This document shows positions 1 to 7,891 of a stretch of 20,006 bases of DNA, piece after piece. The notes beneath the pieces were generated by a model that saw nothing but the letters and a program-made list of their open reading frames with translations, ran no database searches and had not been told where the DNA came from. This DNA is from CAMDWQ01 sp964497635. Lineage in GTDB: Bacteria; Omnitrophota; Gorgyraeia; 2-02-FULL-51-18. Made by a program: the position numbers and the translations under genes. How positions within the stretch are numbered: the stretch's first letter is position 1; every line of letters starts with the position of its first letter. The DNA is taken from positions 1 to 20,006 of the forward strand of contig CAZCDB010000026.1 in assembly GCA_964497635.1 (NCBI GenBank), read 5' to 3'.

Positions 1-97
1 ACGGGCTGAGGATGCGACGGGAAACCGCAGCGACAGGACCCGCCTGCACTGGAAGGCACGGCAACAGAGAAAATAAAAAGATAAGGACCTTCAACAT
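1..97 (-). CDS. Possible secreted or membrane protein, N-terminal part only (runs off the left edge)
   Basis: Reading the minus strand from an ATG at 97-95, the frame stays open for 32 codons to the window edge. The first residues read MLKVLIFLFSLLPCLPVQA followed by GPVAAVSRRIL. That is a short basic start, a hydrophobic core and a V-x-A signal-peptidase-like cleavage site, so the product would be exported. Its codons look ordinary, whereas the competing plus-strand frame ending at 76 uses AGG and AGA. The weak points are that no clear Shine-Dalgarno site precedes this ATG and that only 32 codons are visible. If real, it is transcribed divergently from the moxR operon. The product cannot be identified. 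Confidence 0.42.
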   Translation of the reverse strand, partial: MLKVLIFLFSLLPCLPVQAGPVAAVSRRILSP

Positions 98-106
98 CTC
101 AAAAGC

Positions 107-137
107 TTGATTGGTTGCCTGCCGAGCATGATATAAT
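107..137 (+). promoter_or_regulatory. Predicted extended -10 promoter of the moxR-bat operon
   Basis: A perfect TATAAT lies at 132-137 and is preceded by TG at 129-130, giving the extended -10 TGATATAAT. The best -35 match is TTGATT at 107-112 with a long 19-bp spacer; TTGGTT at 111-116 would give 15 bp. An extended -10 often makes up for a weak -35. The expected transcription start is near 144, about 28 nt before the moxR ATG, which leaves room for the strong ribosome site TAGGAGG at 156-162. I see no other convincing promoter before 11914. Confidence 0.6.
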
Positions 138-171
138 ATCCAAAATTTTAATGGATAGGAGGTTTTGTACC

Positions 172-1161
172 ATGAGTGTGGATATCAAAGAAGTGACGCA
201 GAGGGTGGAGAAAGAGAGCGTGCTGGTTCGGGCGCTTCAGGTGGAAATAGGGAAGGTGATTGTCGGGCAAAACTATCTAGTGGAACGGCTTCTTTTGAGT
301 TTACTGGCGGATGGGCATGTGATTTTGGAAGGGGTGCCGGGGCTAGCCAAAACACTTTCGGTGAAGACGCTTTCTCAGGCGATTCAGACGACTTTTCAGC
401 GCATTCAATTCACCCCAGATCTTTTACCGGCAGATCTTTTGGGGACGCAGATTTACAATACAAAGACAGGTGAGTTTGTGACCAAAAAAGGCCCTCTTTT
501 TTCCAATATTGTGTTGGCCGATGAGATCAACCGTGCGCCTGCTAAAGTTCAAAGCGCTCTTTTGGAAGCGATGCAGGAGCGCCAGATTACTATCGGAGGC
601 CATACTTATCCCCTGGGGGATCTTTTTATGGTGATGGCGACGCAAAACCCCATCGAGCAGGAAGGGACTTATTCGCTTCCCGAAGCGCAGGTGGACCGCT
701 TTATTTTTAAGCTCAAGGTCACTTACCCAAGCAAAAAAGAAGAGCTTGAGATTATGGAGCGGATGGCAGGGCATAAGCCGGTGGCGGTGAAGGCGGTGGC
801 AACGCCTGAGGATATTTTGCGAGCTCGCGATGTGACCAAGGATATCTACATGGATGATAAGATCAAAAATTACATCGTCAATATCATCTGCGCCACGCGT
901 GAGCCGGACACTTATAAGCTCAAAGGCCTTAAAAATCTGATTCTCTACGGAGCTTCTCCACGTGCGACGATTTATCTAAATATTGCTGCCAAAGCCCATG
1001 CGTTTGTACGAGGTCGTGGTTATGTGGTGCCCGACGATGTGAAGGCAGTGGGGATGGATGTGCTGCGTCACCGCGTGATTCCGACTTATGAGGCCGAGGC
1101 GGAGCAGAAAACTTCAGAAGATTTGGTAAAAATGATTTTTGACCAGATTGAGGTTCCTTAA
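172..1161 (+). CDS. moxR: MoxR-family AAA+ ATPase
   Basis: This 329-residue ATPase is of the MoxR type, a group that works with vWA-domain partners as chaperones or remodelling machines. The Walker A motif GVPGLAKT is at residues 54-61, the Walker B motif VLADEINRAP at 114-123 and the sensor-1 region MATQNP at 155-160. The C-terminal lid holds the family-typical GASPRAT and DVLRHRV stretches. I chose ATG 172 because TAGGAGG sits nine bases upstream; in-frame starts at 115 (TTG) and 151 have no such site. The protein is cytoplasmic, and its partners are probably the DUF58 and BatA/BatB vWA proteins that follow. It is the first gene of the long operon. Length and motifs are normal for the family; the exact client is unknown. 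Confidence 0.96.
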   Translation: MSVDIKEVTQRVEKESVLVRALQVEIGKVIVGQNYLVERLLLSLLADGHVILEGVPGLAKTLSVKTLSQAIQTTFQRIQFTPDLLPADLLGTQIYNTKTGEFVTKKGPLFSNIVLADEINRAPAKVQSALLEAMQERQITIGGHTYPLGDLFMVMATQNPIEQEGTYSLPEAQVDRFIFKLKVTYPSKKEELEIMERMAGHKPVAVKAVATPEDILRARDVTKDIYMDDKIKNYIVNIICATREPDTYKLKGLKNLILYGASPRATIYLNIAAKAHAFVRGRGYVVPDDVKAVGMDVLRHRVIPTYEAEAEQKTSEDLVKMIFDQIEVP

Positions 1162-1191
1162 AAGGCACACTCGTCTTTATCGGAAGATCCT

Positions 1192-2073
1192 ATGATATCC
1201 AAAGATCTCCTTGCCAAGGTTCGTTTTATCGAAATTAACACCTCACGTCTGGTGAATACACTGTTTGCGGGGGAGTATCACAGTGTGTTTAAAGGGCGTG
1301 GGATGGAATTTGACGAAGTGCGTGAGTATGATGCGCAGGACGATATTCGCGACATCGACTGGAATGTCACCGCACGTATGGGGTCTCCTTACACCAAGAA
1401 GTTTGTGGAGGAGCGAGAGCTTACCGTCATGTTTTTGGTGGACTTAAGCTCCTCAGGACAATATGGCACTCAAGGCAAGAGCAAGTCCGAAGTCATCGCT
1501 GAGTTTTGTGCGCTCCTAGCATTCTCCGCTATTAAAAACAATGATCGTGTCGGTTTGATCTTGTTCAGCGATACGGTTGAAAAATACATCCCTCCTAAAA
1601 AAGGCCGGATCCATGTGCTGCGCGTGGTGCGTGAGATTCTTTCGTTCACCCCTAAAGGAAAAAATACAGACATCAACTGTGCGCTTAAAATGCTTAATGA
1701 TGTCGTCACCAAGCGCTCCACCGTGTTCTTAGTGTCGGATTTTATTGCCGAAAATTACGAAAAACTCTTAAAAATCTCTCACAAAAAACATGATGTCACC
1801 GCGGTGGTTGTGGAAGATCCATCAGAAAAGATTTTTCCTTTACTAGGAAGCGCCATTGACTTGGAGGATGCGGAGACGGGTGAGTTTTTTTCTCTCTCGG
1901 CCGGGGCGAAGTTTCGCGGTCAATTTCAAAAATCTTGGGAAAGTCGTAAGCAGGCCCGGGAGAAGCTTTTTCAAGGGGCAGGGATGGATTTTATGAACGT
2001 TGAGACGGGAGTCTCTTACATCGATCCTGTGATCCAATTTTTTAAGAACCGTGCCAGGAGACTGCGTCGATGA
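1192..2073 (+). CDS. DUF58 domain (vWA-like) protein
   Basis: This 293-residue protein has the DUF58 hallmark near its N-terminus: FKGRGMEFDEVREY, then DDIRDIDWNVTAR and a KFVEERELTV stretch. A vWA-like fold follows, with a metal-site motif DLSSS at residues 84-88 and a later acidic residue in LVSDF (D183). No membrane segment is evident, so it is probably cytoplasmic. In many bacteria DUF58 genes directly follow moxR, and the protein is regarded as the soluble vWA partner of the ATPase. The ATG at 1192 has GGAAG at 1182-1186. The gene ends in an ATGA overlap with the next start, which points to translational coupling. The family is certain; its biochemical role is not established. Confidence 0.94.
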   Translation: MISKDLLAKVRFIEINTSRLVNTLFAGEYHSVFKGRGMEFDEVREYDAQDDIRDIDWNVTARMGSPYTKKFVEERELTVMFLVDLSSSGQYGTQGKSKSEVIAEFCALLAFSAIKNNDRVGLILFSDTVEKYIPPKKGRIHVLRVVREILSFTPKGKNTDINCALKMLNDVVTKRSTVFLVSDFIAENYEKLLKISHKKHDVTAVVVEDPSEKIFPLLGSAIDLEDAETGEFFSLSAGAKFRGQFQKSWESRKQAREKLFQGAGMDFMNVETGVSYIDPVIQFFKNRARRLRR

Positions 2074-3005
2074 GAAGACACTTTGTTTTCTTTCTCCTTT
2101 TTCTGCTACTCATTCCTTCGCCTACTTTTGCCAAAACTAAGTCCGGGGAGGCGACCGGGCATCTAGAAGCTAGAGTTATTCCCTCCAAGGTGCATGTGGG
2201 TGATGAAGTGCGGCTGGTGATCCAAGCTCAGTTTCCCAAAGGGTATTCCCTGCAACCCATCTCAACCAAGACGGCTTTCTTGCCTTTTGAGCTGCGATCC
2301 ATTGACAAATCAATCACAGCCAAGCGAGGAGAAAAATATTTTCAAACGATCACGATCCGCCTGACCGTTTTTGAGATGGGAGATCTAAAAATCCCATCTT
2401 TTCCTGTTTCCGTTTGGAATATTCTTGGGCAGAGAATTCAAGTCAAAACTCCGGAGCTTGCCGTACGGGTCGTGAGTGTCGGAAAAACCAAAACAGACAA
2501 GGGGGATATCCGTCCCATCAAAGGTCCCGCGACGGTATCGCTGCGTTATCTTTGGGATTGGGGTTTGGGGATTTTGGCGGTGCTCTTGACGGTTGTCTTG
2601 ATTTTTTTGATTCTGCGGCGTCTTCGAAAGCGTCTGGCAGATGCCGAGAGCTTGTTGCCGCCCCAGGAGAGACTAAAGAAGGAGCTCTCACGTCTTTCTA
2701 CCAGCGATTTACTGTCATTAGGGAAAATAAAAGAGCATTACAGCGAGCTTTCGGATATTTTACGCCGCTACTTTGAGAGGCGTTATGCGCTGGATCTATC
2801 GGAGCTGACGTCCCCTGAGATCCTGTTTCTCTTAAAGCAAAAAAATTTGGATAGTTCCGTTTTGGAAAAGCTTCGGGAAGTCTTTGAAAAGACAGACTTG
2901 GTAAAATTTGCAAAATTTATCCCGGACCGGATGTTGGCGCAGGAACTAGAAAAGAAAATAAATGAAATGGTGGCGGCCACGCAGGAAGTGCCCCATGAAG
3001 TTTAA
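2070..3005 (+). CDS. Small BatD-like protein: signal peptide, beta domain, one membrane helix, helical cytoplasmic tail
   Basis: This 311-residue protein has a signal peptide (residues 1-21, ending in TFA), a predicted beta-rich periplasmic domain (about 28-140), one membrane helix (about 163-187) and a helical cytoplasmic tail. The tail pattern EHYSELSDILRRYFERRY resembles the BatD tail further along the operon (EFYVEISNAVYGYFAGRL), and both are followed by a helix leading to an RFA or KFA motif. I read it as a shortened BatD relative; a DUF4381-type protein is an alternative name for this layout. AGGAG at 2056-2060 supports the ATG, which overlaps the DUF58 stop. It overlaps batA by 11 bp. 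Its position between DUF58 and batA suggests it links the vWA proteins to a periplasmic client. Confidence 0.82.
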   Translation: MRRHFVFFLLFLLLIPSPTFAKTKSGEATGHLEARVIPSKVHVGDEVRLVIQAQFPKGYSLQPISTKTAFLPFELRSIDKSITAKRGEKYFQTITIRLTVFEMGDLKIPSFPVSVWNILGQRIQVKTPELAVRVVSVGKTKTDKGDIRPIKGPATVSLRYLWDWGLGILAVLLTVVLIFLILRRLRKRLADAESLLPPQERLKKELSRLSTSDLLSLGKIKEHYSELSDILRRYFERRYALDLSELTSPEILFLLKQKNLDSSVLEKLREVFEKTDLVKFAKFIPDRMLAQELEKKINEMVAATQEVPHEV

Positions 3006-3984
3006 GGACCCTTTATTTTTACTTCTTCTTTTACCCGCCATTACTTTTTTTATTCTTTATTGGCTGGGGTGGATTGGAAAAGAGGCGGCTCTTCGCTTTT
3101 CAAGTCTTCAGCTGGTCAAAAACGCGGGAGGCAAAAAAACTAGTTTTCGTCGGGTGATTGCCGCTTGTTTGCGTCTGTCGGTTTTGGTTTTTTTGACCTT
3201 CGCCTTGATGCGTCCTCAGACCGGCACCGGTGAAGAAAAATCAACCCAACACGTCATTGATATGATGGTATCTTTGGATATTTCAGGGAGCATGGCAACT
3301 TTGGATTTTCAGCCGGACAATCGCTTAACGGCGGCGAAGCTGGAGGCCAAGAAATTTATCGAAGGTCGTCCGGAGGATCGGATCGGTTTGGTTGTTTTTT
3401 CGGGGCAGAGTATCACCCAGTGTCCGCTCACGATTGATCATCAAGCCATTCTTACTTTGCTGGACCAGGTACAAATCGGCATGGTGGAAGATGGAACGGC
3501 GATCGGTTTGGGTCTAGGCAACGCGGTCAATCGTCTCAAGGACTCTGAAGCCAAAAATAAAGTGATTGTTCTGTTGACGGACGGTGTCAACAATGCGGGA
3601 GAGATCGATCCTCTTACGGCGGCAGAGCTTGCCAAGCAGTACAAAATCCGGGTATATACCATCGGAGTGGGCCGCGAGGGGTATTCTTATCTGCCGGTGC
3701 AGGATCCTAATTTTGGGACACGCCTTTTAAAAGTGAAAACAGAGATTGATGAGGCACTTCTCACCCGGATCGCCAGGAGCACCGGTGGGAAGTATTTCCG
3801 TGCGCAGGATCGCAACTCGCTTCGGGACATTTTTCGTGAAATCGACAGTCTTGAGAAAACAGAAATCACCATCGAAAATCTCATTCATTACGAAGAGCAT
3901 TATTTTTGGTTCTTGTGGCCGGCGTTGATTTTGCTTTTGGTGGAGCTGGCATGGTCTCATCTATTATTTGTCAAGGTGCCCTGA
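2995..3984 (+). CDS. batA: BatA: membrane-anchored von Willebrand factor A protein
   Basis: This 329-residue protein has an N-terminal membrane helix (LLLLLPAITFFILYWLGW), a second at about residues 55-75, a vWA domain and a C-terminal helix (YFWFLWPALILLLVELAW). The metal-site motif DISGSM is at residues 95-100 and the second motif LLTDG at 193-197, so the domain should bind a divalent cation. I chose ATG 2995 over 2962 because AGGA at 2983-2986 precedes it and because the protein then starts directly at the typical Bat N-terminus. The Bat (Bacteroides aerotolerance) proteins were named for oxygen tolerance, though their exact activity remains unclear. It pairs with batB, a clear relative next door. 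Confidence 0.93.
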   Translation: MKFKDPLFLLLLLPAITFFILYWLGWIGKEAALRFSSLQLVKNAGGKKTSFRRVIAACLRLSVLVFLTFALMRPQTGTGEEKSTQHVIDMMVSLDISGSMATLDFQPDNRLTAAKLEAKKFIEGRPEDRIGLVVFSGQSITQCPLTIDHQAILTLLDQVQIGMVEDGTAIGLGLGNAVNRLKDSEAKNKVIVLLTDGVNNAGEIDPLTAAELAKQYKIRVYTIGVGREGYSYLPVQDPNFGTRLLKVKTEIDEALLTRIARSTGGKYFRAQDRNSLRDIFREIDSLEKTEITIENLIHYEEHYFWFLWPALILLLVELAWSHLLFVKVP

Positions 3985-3985
3985 C

Positions 3986-5002
3986 ATGATTGAATGGGGG
4001 AATCCTCAGAATTTTATCTGGTTGTGGCTCTTGCCTGCAGTGGCGGGTATTTTTCTATTGAATGCTTGGCGCCGTCAAAGGAAGTTGTCGCGTTTTGGCA
4101 ATCCTGGGCTAGTCAGTCAACTGACTCTATCTCTGAGTCGTGTCATGCGATTTTTTAAGCAAGTGGTGTTGGTTTTGGCCTTACTTTTTATTGTACTGGC
4201 TCTCGCCCAACCGCATTTTCGTAAAAAAGAAACCCGGATCGAGAGAAAAGGAATTGATGTCATCATTGCTTTGGATGTTTCCAATAGCATGCTGGCTCGC
4301 GACATTGCTCCTAGTCGTTTGGAGAAGGCCAAGCTTGAACTTTCCGAACTTATTCAGAAGCTCAAAGGAAATCGGATTGGGATCGTTGCTTTTGCGGGGG
4401 ATGCGATCATCCAGTGCCCACTCACGATGGATTATAATGCCGCAAAACTTTTTCTTTCGACGGTAGGTCCCGGGCTTGTCTCTTATCAGGGCACGTCGCT
4501 GGCTCGGGCGATTTCAGTCAGCCAGCAGGCTTTTGCCCAAAAAGAAAAAGAGTACAAAGCGCTCATTCTTTTGACGGACGGAGAGAATCATGAGCCTGAT
4601 GCGCAGGAGGCTGCAACTCGTGCCAGTAAAGACGGGATCCGTATTTTTACTGTCGGGATTGGCACTCCGGATGGCAGTATTCTTCCCAGCGGAGTTTCAG
4701 GAGAGGGAAGCAAGAGAGATGCGCAGGGTCGCGTGATTATCTCTAAGCTGAATGAAGCGCTTTTAAAAGAGATTGCCTCTAGGACTAAAGGCACCTATTT
4801 TCGTGCCGCACGCGGTGAGTTTGAAGTCACTCGTTTGGTGCAAGAGATCTCCCAGATGAAGCAAAAAGGGTTTAAAAGTGATTGGTCGGTTGAGTACGAA
4901 GAAAATTTTCAATTTTTTCTTCTGGCGGCGTTTGTACTGCTCTTGGTTGAAATGTTTTTGTCGGAGAGAAAAAGACAGGAAATAGGTAAATCAAAATCAT
5001 GA
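3986..5002 (+). CDS. batB: BatB: membrane-anchored von Willebrand factor A protein
   Basis: This second vWA protein (338 residues) has the layout of its neighbour: MIEWGNPQNF start, helices at about 8-25 and 52-72, a vWA domain and a C-terminal helix (FFLLAAFVLLLVEMFL). The metal-site motif is DVSNSM at residues 97-102 and the second motif is LLTDGE, with its Asp at 198. I prefer ATG 3986, with AAGG at 3973-3976, to the TTG at 3968; it begins one base after the batA stop. A short insert rich in Gly, Ser and Arg follows the VGIGTPDG stretch. BatA and BatB probably form a pair at the inner membrane that MoxR acts on. The gene overlaps batC by ATGA. Confidence 0.93.
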   Translation: MIEWGNPQNFIWLWLLPAVAGIFLLNAWRRQRKLSRFGNPGLVSQLTLSLSRVMRFFKQVVLVLALLFIVLALAQPHFRKKETRIERKGIDVIIALDVSNSMLARDIAPSRLEKAKLELSELIQKLKGNRIGIVAFAGDAIIQCPLTMDYNAAKLFLSTVGPGLVSYQGTSLARAISVSQQAFAQKEKEYKALILLTDGENHEPDAQEAATRASKDGIRIFTVGIGTPDGSILPSGVSGEGSKRDAQGRVIISKLNEALLKEIASRTKGTYFRAARGEFEVTRLVQEISQMKQKGFKSDWSVEYEENFQFFLLAAFVLLLVEMFLSERKRQEIGKSKS

Positions 5003-5982
5003 AAAAAAACAAACGTTTCTTAAATTTTATCTACCTCCTACCTCCTATCGCCTATACACTAATTTTATTTTGCGGGTTCTCCCCTATTTCTGAAATTAAA
5101 AACGAGCGAGGAAACTCATTTTATAAAAAAGGAGAGCTGGGGAAGGCTCGATCTTCCTATCAGTCCGCCATGAAGTCAGACTCCAAGGCACAGATCGCTC
5201 GATACAATTTGGGGAATACCTACTATAAAGAAGATCTCTACGAGTCTTCTTCCCAAGCTTACGAAAAAGCGGCAGAGGCTCAAAAAGACCCTCTCTTAAA
5301 ATCGAAAGCCTATTACAATTTGGGAAATAGTTATTTTAGACAAAAACAGAAAGAAAAGGCGATCGAGGCCTACAAAAATGCCCTACGCTTTAACCCTGCA
5401 GACCCGGATGCGAAGTATAACTTAGAGCTTCTTATCCAAAAAAATGAAAATAAACAAGATCAGAAGAAAGATAAAAAGGACGAGCCCAAAGACCAAAAGC
5501 AGGATTCAAAAGATCAGAACCAAAAAGATCAGCAAAACCAAAGTGGCGGTCAAGGACAACAAGATAAACAAGAGCAAAAGGATTCAGGAGATCAAGGTCA
5601 GGATCAAGGCGAAGGACAAAAAGGGGAAGAAGAGAAAAAGGAAGCCGGGCAGGAGGGGGAGTCGAAGGAGCAGGGTGAGCAAGAAGGAGAGAAAGAGCAA
5701 AAAGAAGAGGGGCAAGAAAAAGAAGAGGAAGGGCAAGGGCAGGGCGGCCAAGAAGAGAAAGAGGAGCCCAAAGAGCCTAAGGAGCAACCGGGCGGTGTAG
5801 GAGGTGTCGCTGAAGAAGAGAAAGAGGAAGCTCAAGAACAAAAACCCAAAAGCGCTGCTGAAATGAAAGCCGAACAAATCTTAGGAGCTCTTGAAAATCA
5901 GGAGCAACAAGTATTAAAATTGCGCGGAAGCGAGAAAAATTCTAGAATGCAGGGACGAAGAGCTCTTGAAAAGGATTGGTAG
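4999..5982 (+). CDS. batC: BatC: TPR protein with a long Lys/Glu/Gln-rich tail
   Basis: This 327-residue protein begins with a signal peptide or signal anchor (hydrophobic stretch at about residues 12-28). TPR repeats follow (about 33-145; ARYNLGNTYYK and AYYNLGNSYFR are clear repeat cores), then a highly charged Lys/Glu/Gln/Gly-rich segment (about 150-288) and a short helical end. The protein closes with EKDW, an ending I recall from other BatC-type proteins. It is probably periplasmic. A cysteine at 25 in LILFCG does not fit a good lipobox because Phe precedes it. The start overlaps the batB stop (ATGA) with only a weak AGG upstream, so coupling is likely. TPRs bind partner proteins, here presumably BatA, BatB or BatD. 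Confidence 0.88.
   Translation: MKKNKRFLNFIYLLPPIAYTLILFCGFSPISEIKNERGNSFYKKGELGKARSSYQSAMKSDSKAQIARYNLGNTYYKEDLYESSSQAYEKAAEAQKDPLLKSKAYYNLGNSYFRQKQKEKAIEAYKNALRFNPADPDAKYNLELLIQKNENKQDQKKDKKDEPKDQKQDSKDQNQKDQQNQSGGQGQQDKQEQKDSGDQGQDQGEGQKGEEEKKEAGQEGESKEQGEQEGEKEQKEEGQEKEEEGQGQGGQEEKEEPKEPKEQPGGVGGVAEEEKEEAQEQKPKSAAEMKAEQILGALENQEQQVLKLRGSEKNSRMQGRRALEKDW
5446..5865 (+). repeat. Purine-rich, low-complexity coding tract inside batC
   Basis: For about 420 bases the + strand is almost entirely A and G, built from variants of AAA, GAA, CAA, GGA and GAG codons. It encodes the Lys/Glu/Gln/Gly tail of BatC. The first part is rich in Lys, Asp and Gln, and the second in Glu and Gly. The composition leaves long open frames in other frames and on the opposite strand, which should not be taken as genes. 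No exact tandem unit is repeated; it is an imperfect repeat that could vary in length between strains. Confidence 0.8.
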
Positions 5983-5992
5983 GACCCTACAG

Positions 5993-7891
5993 ATGAAAAA
6001 AGTACTTCTTTTAAGCATAACCCTTTTATTAGCTGCCGCTTCTTCGGGGTGGGCAGAGGGGGGTGTATCCATTGAAACTTCGATTTCAAGTTCCCGTGTG
6101 GAGCTTGGTGATCAGGTGACGATGGAGCTTATCATCAGCAACGCCCAAGGGAAAATCAGCAAACCAACGATTGGCACTTTGGATGGTTTTACCGCCTATT
6201 CCCAAGGCCATTCTCAGGAAATTTCGATCGTGAATGGTCAGATGACTTCTCGCAGTGTGTTTAGTTATTCTCTCATGGCCAACAGTCTGGGTCGAAAGAA
6301 GATCGGACCTTTCGAGGTTGTGATCGGCGGCAAATCTTTTCAAGTTTCTCCTGTCGAGGTGGAAGTGGTTTCCTCGGGGGGAGCCGGGGGAGGAACGTTT
6401 CAGCCGACAACAACCCCTTCGGGTCCGGTACAAGCACCTCCTTCCAGAGCTCTTCCCACTGGAAATGTGTCCGACAAGGATATCTTTGTCCAAGCCTGGC
6501 TGGATAAAGATGACGTCTTTGTGAATGAGCCTATTTTACTCACTTATACTTTTTATACGAGACTCTCGGCAACCTACAAAGGTTTTGACAAGGAGCCTGT
6601 CACCAAGGGTTTTTGGGTAGAGGATTTTCCCCCTGAGAAAACCATCAAGCGAACCGAGAAAATAATCGATGGGTCTCGTTATGTGGTGGCGGATGTGCGA
6701 AAACTCATTCTTTTCCCTACGGATGCCGGGGTATTTTCGTTTGAGCCGGGAACTCTTTCGGCGGATGTTGAGATTCGTGAGGATGATCCCTTTGATCATT
6801 TCTTCTCGAGCAATATTTTTGGTCGTCGAAATATTCCTTCCAGTTTTATGTCTCAGATTGTTTCCAAAAATCTGACGGTGGCTCCTGTCCAAATTACGGT
6901 GAAGGCACTTCCGGAAAAAGGGCGTCCCGCCAGTTTTAATGGGGCTGTGGGAAATTATTTGATCGAGAGCCTGATTGATAAAAATGAAGCTTCTGTCGGA
7001 GACCCCATTACTTACCGGATTCGTGTATGGGGAGAAGGCAACATCAATACTTTGCAAATGCCAACTTTTCCTAAACTCGATCATTTTAAAATTTATGACT
7101 CCTCTTCCTCGAGCAATATTTCTAAAGAAAGATTTATCGTGGAAGGTGAGAAGATTGTTGAGACCGTGATTGTTCCCAAAAAACCGGGGAAATTTAGCAT
7201 TCCTCCTGTGGAGTTTTCTTATTTTGATCCCAAGGACAGTCAGTACAAAGTCATGAAGACTGATGAGCAGTTTTTGACGATAACAGGCACTGAACAGGCA
7301 GAAGACATACCGACGTCGACGGCTGTTTCCACCGGAACCGAGCCTGTCCAAAAAGAAGATCTCTCGGTGCTAGCCAAAGACATCCGCTTTATCAAAACCA
7401 CTCGACCTTTCCGCGCTTTTTCAGGATATGACTTCTATCGGAAGTCTTTGTATTGGTTGGCAGTCGCGATATTATTTTTTGGGTGGATGATTTTTGGATT
7501 TTTGGCGGCCGTCCGCAATACCGATGGGTTAGCGGGACTTAAGGATTTAAACTTTAGAAAAGCGCATGCGATTGCGCGCCAAAAACTTAAAAAATCCAAG
7601 CGACTTTTGCGTGAAGACAAACAAGAAGAATTTTATGTAGAAATCTCCAACGCGGTGTATGGGTATTTTGCCGGGAGGCTTGAGGTTTCTCCTCAAGCCG
7701 TGTCTTTGGCGGTGATTGAGAAAAGAGCGGGCGAAGAGCTGAGCGGAGAATTATTTGGACAGATTAAAAAACTCCTGGAGGAGCTTTCTGCCGGGCGATT
7801 TGCTTTGTCCAAAAAAGGTCTTGAGGATATGCAGGATCTTTACCGGTTGGCAGATCAGGTGATTACTCATTTTGAGAGGGTAAAACTTTGA
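5993..7891 (+). CDS. batD: BatD: large periplasmic beta-domain protein with one membrane helix
   Basis: This 632-residue protein has a clear signal peptide (MKKVLLLSITLLLAAASSG to WAE, about 24 residues), a long periplasmic part of several predicted beta-sandwich domains (about 25-480), one membrane helix (about 485-507) and a helical cytoplasmic tail of about 120 residues. The opening VSIETSISSSRVELGDQVTM and the phrase SFNGAVGNY are typical of BatD (oxygen-tolerance) proteins. ATG 5993 has AGGA at 5981-5984 and a proper signal peptide; the upstream TTG at 5966 would spoil it. A Gly/Pro/Thr-rich linker separates the first domain (about 127-155). It presumably presents the periplasmic face of the MoxR/Bat machine. 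Its tail resembles that of the small protein at 2070-3005. Confidence 0.93.
   Translation: MKKVLLLSITLLLAAASSGWAEGGVSIETSISSSRVELGDQVTMELIISNAQGKISKPTIGTLDGFTAYSQGHSQEISIVNGQMTSRSVFSYSLMANSLGRKKIGPFEVVIGGKSFQVSPVEVEVVSSGGAGGGTFQPTTTPSGPVQAPPSRALPTGNVSDKDIFVQAWLDKDDVFVNEPILLTYTFYTRLSATYKGFDKEPVTKGFWVEDFPPEKTIKRTEKIIDGSRYVVADVRKLILFPTDAGVFSFEPGTLSADVEIREDDPFDHFFSSNIFGRRNIPSSFMSQIVSKNLTVAPVQITVKALPEKGRPASFNGAVGNYLIESLIDKNEASVGDPITYRIRVWGEGNINTLQMPTFPKLDHFKIYDSSSSSNISKERFIVEGEKIVETVIVPKKPGKFSIPPVEFSYFDPKDSQYKVMKTDEQFLTITGTEQAEDIPTSTAVSTGTEPVQKEDLSVLAKDIRFIKTTRPFRAFSGYDFYRKSLYWLAVAILFFGWMIFGFLAAVRNTDGLAGLKDLNFRKAHAIARQKLKKSKRLLREDKQEEFYVEISNAVYGYFAGRLEVSPQAVSLAVIEKRAGEELSGELFGQIKKLLEELSAGRFALSKKGLEDMQDLYRLADQVITHFERVKL

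Noticed and set aside
1..76. GC-rich left edge with some resemblance to the conserved ACAGAACCCGGCTTA end of RNase P RNA, or the tail of a plus-strand gene ending at 76
   Set aside because: The RNA match is partial and the neighbouring conserved segments are absent. The plus-strand frame uses less usual codons and shows nothing recognisable, while the minus strand encodes a signal peptide.
5444..5877. Long open frames in other frames and on the opposite strand of the batC tail
   Set aside because: They come from the purine-rich composition of the tract. Their products are Lys/Arg- or Phe/Leu-rich strings with no family features or ribosome sites.
6536..7351. 271-codon open frame on the minus strand inside batD
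   Set aside because: It lies wholly inside a well-supported BatD gene, has no ribosome site and shows no recognisable domain.
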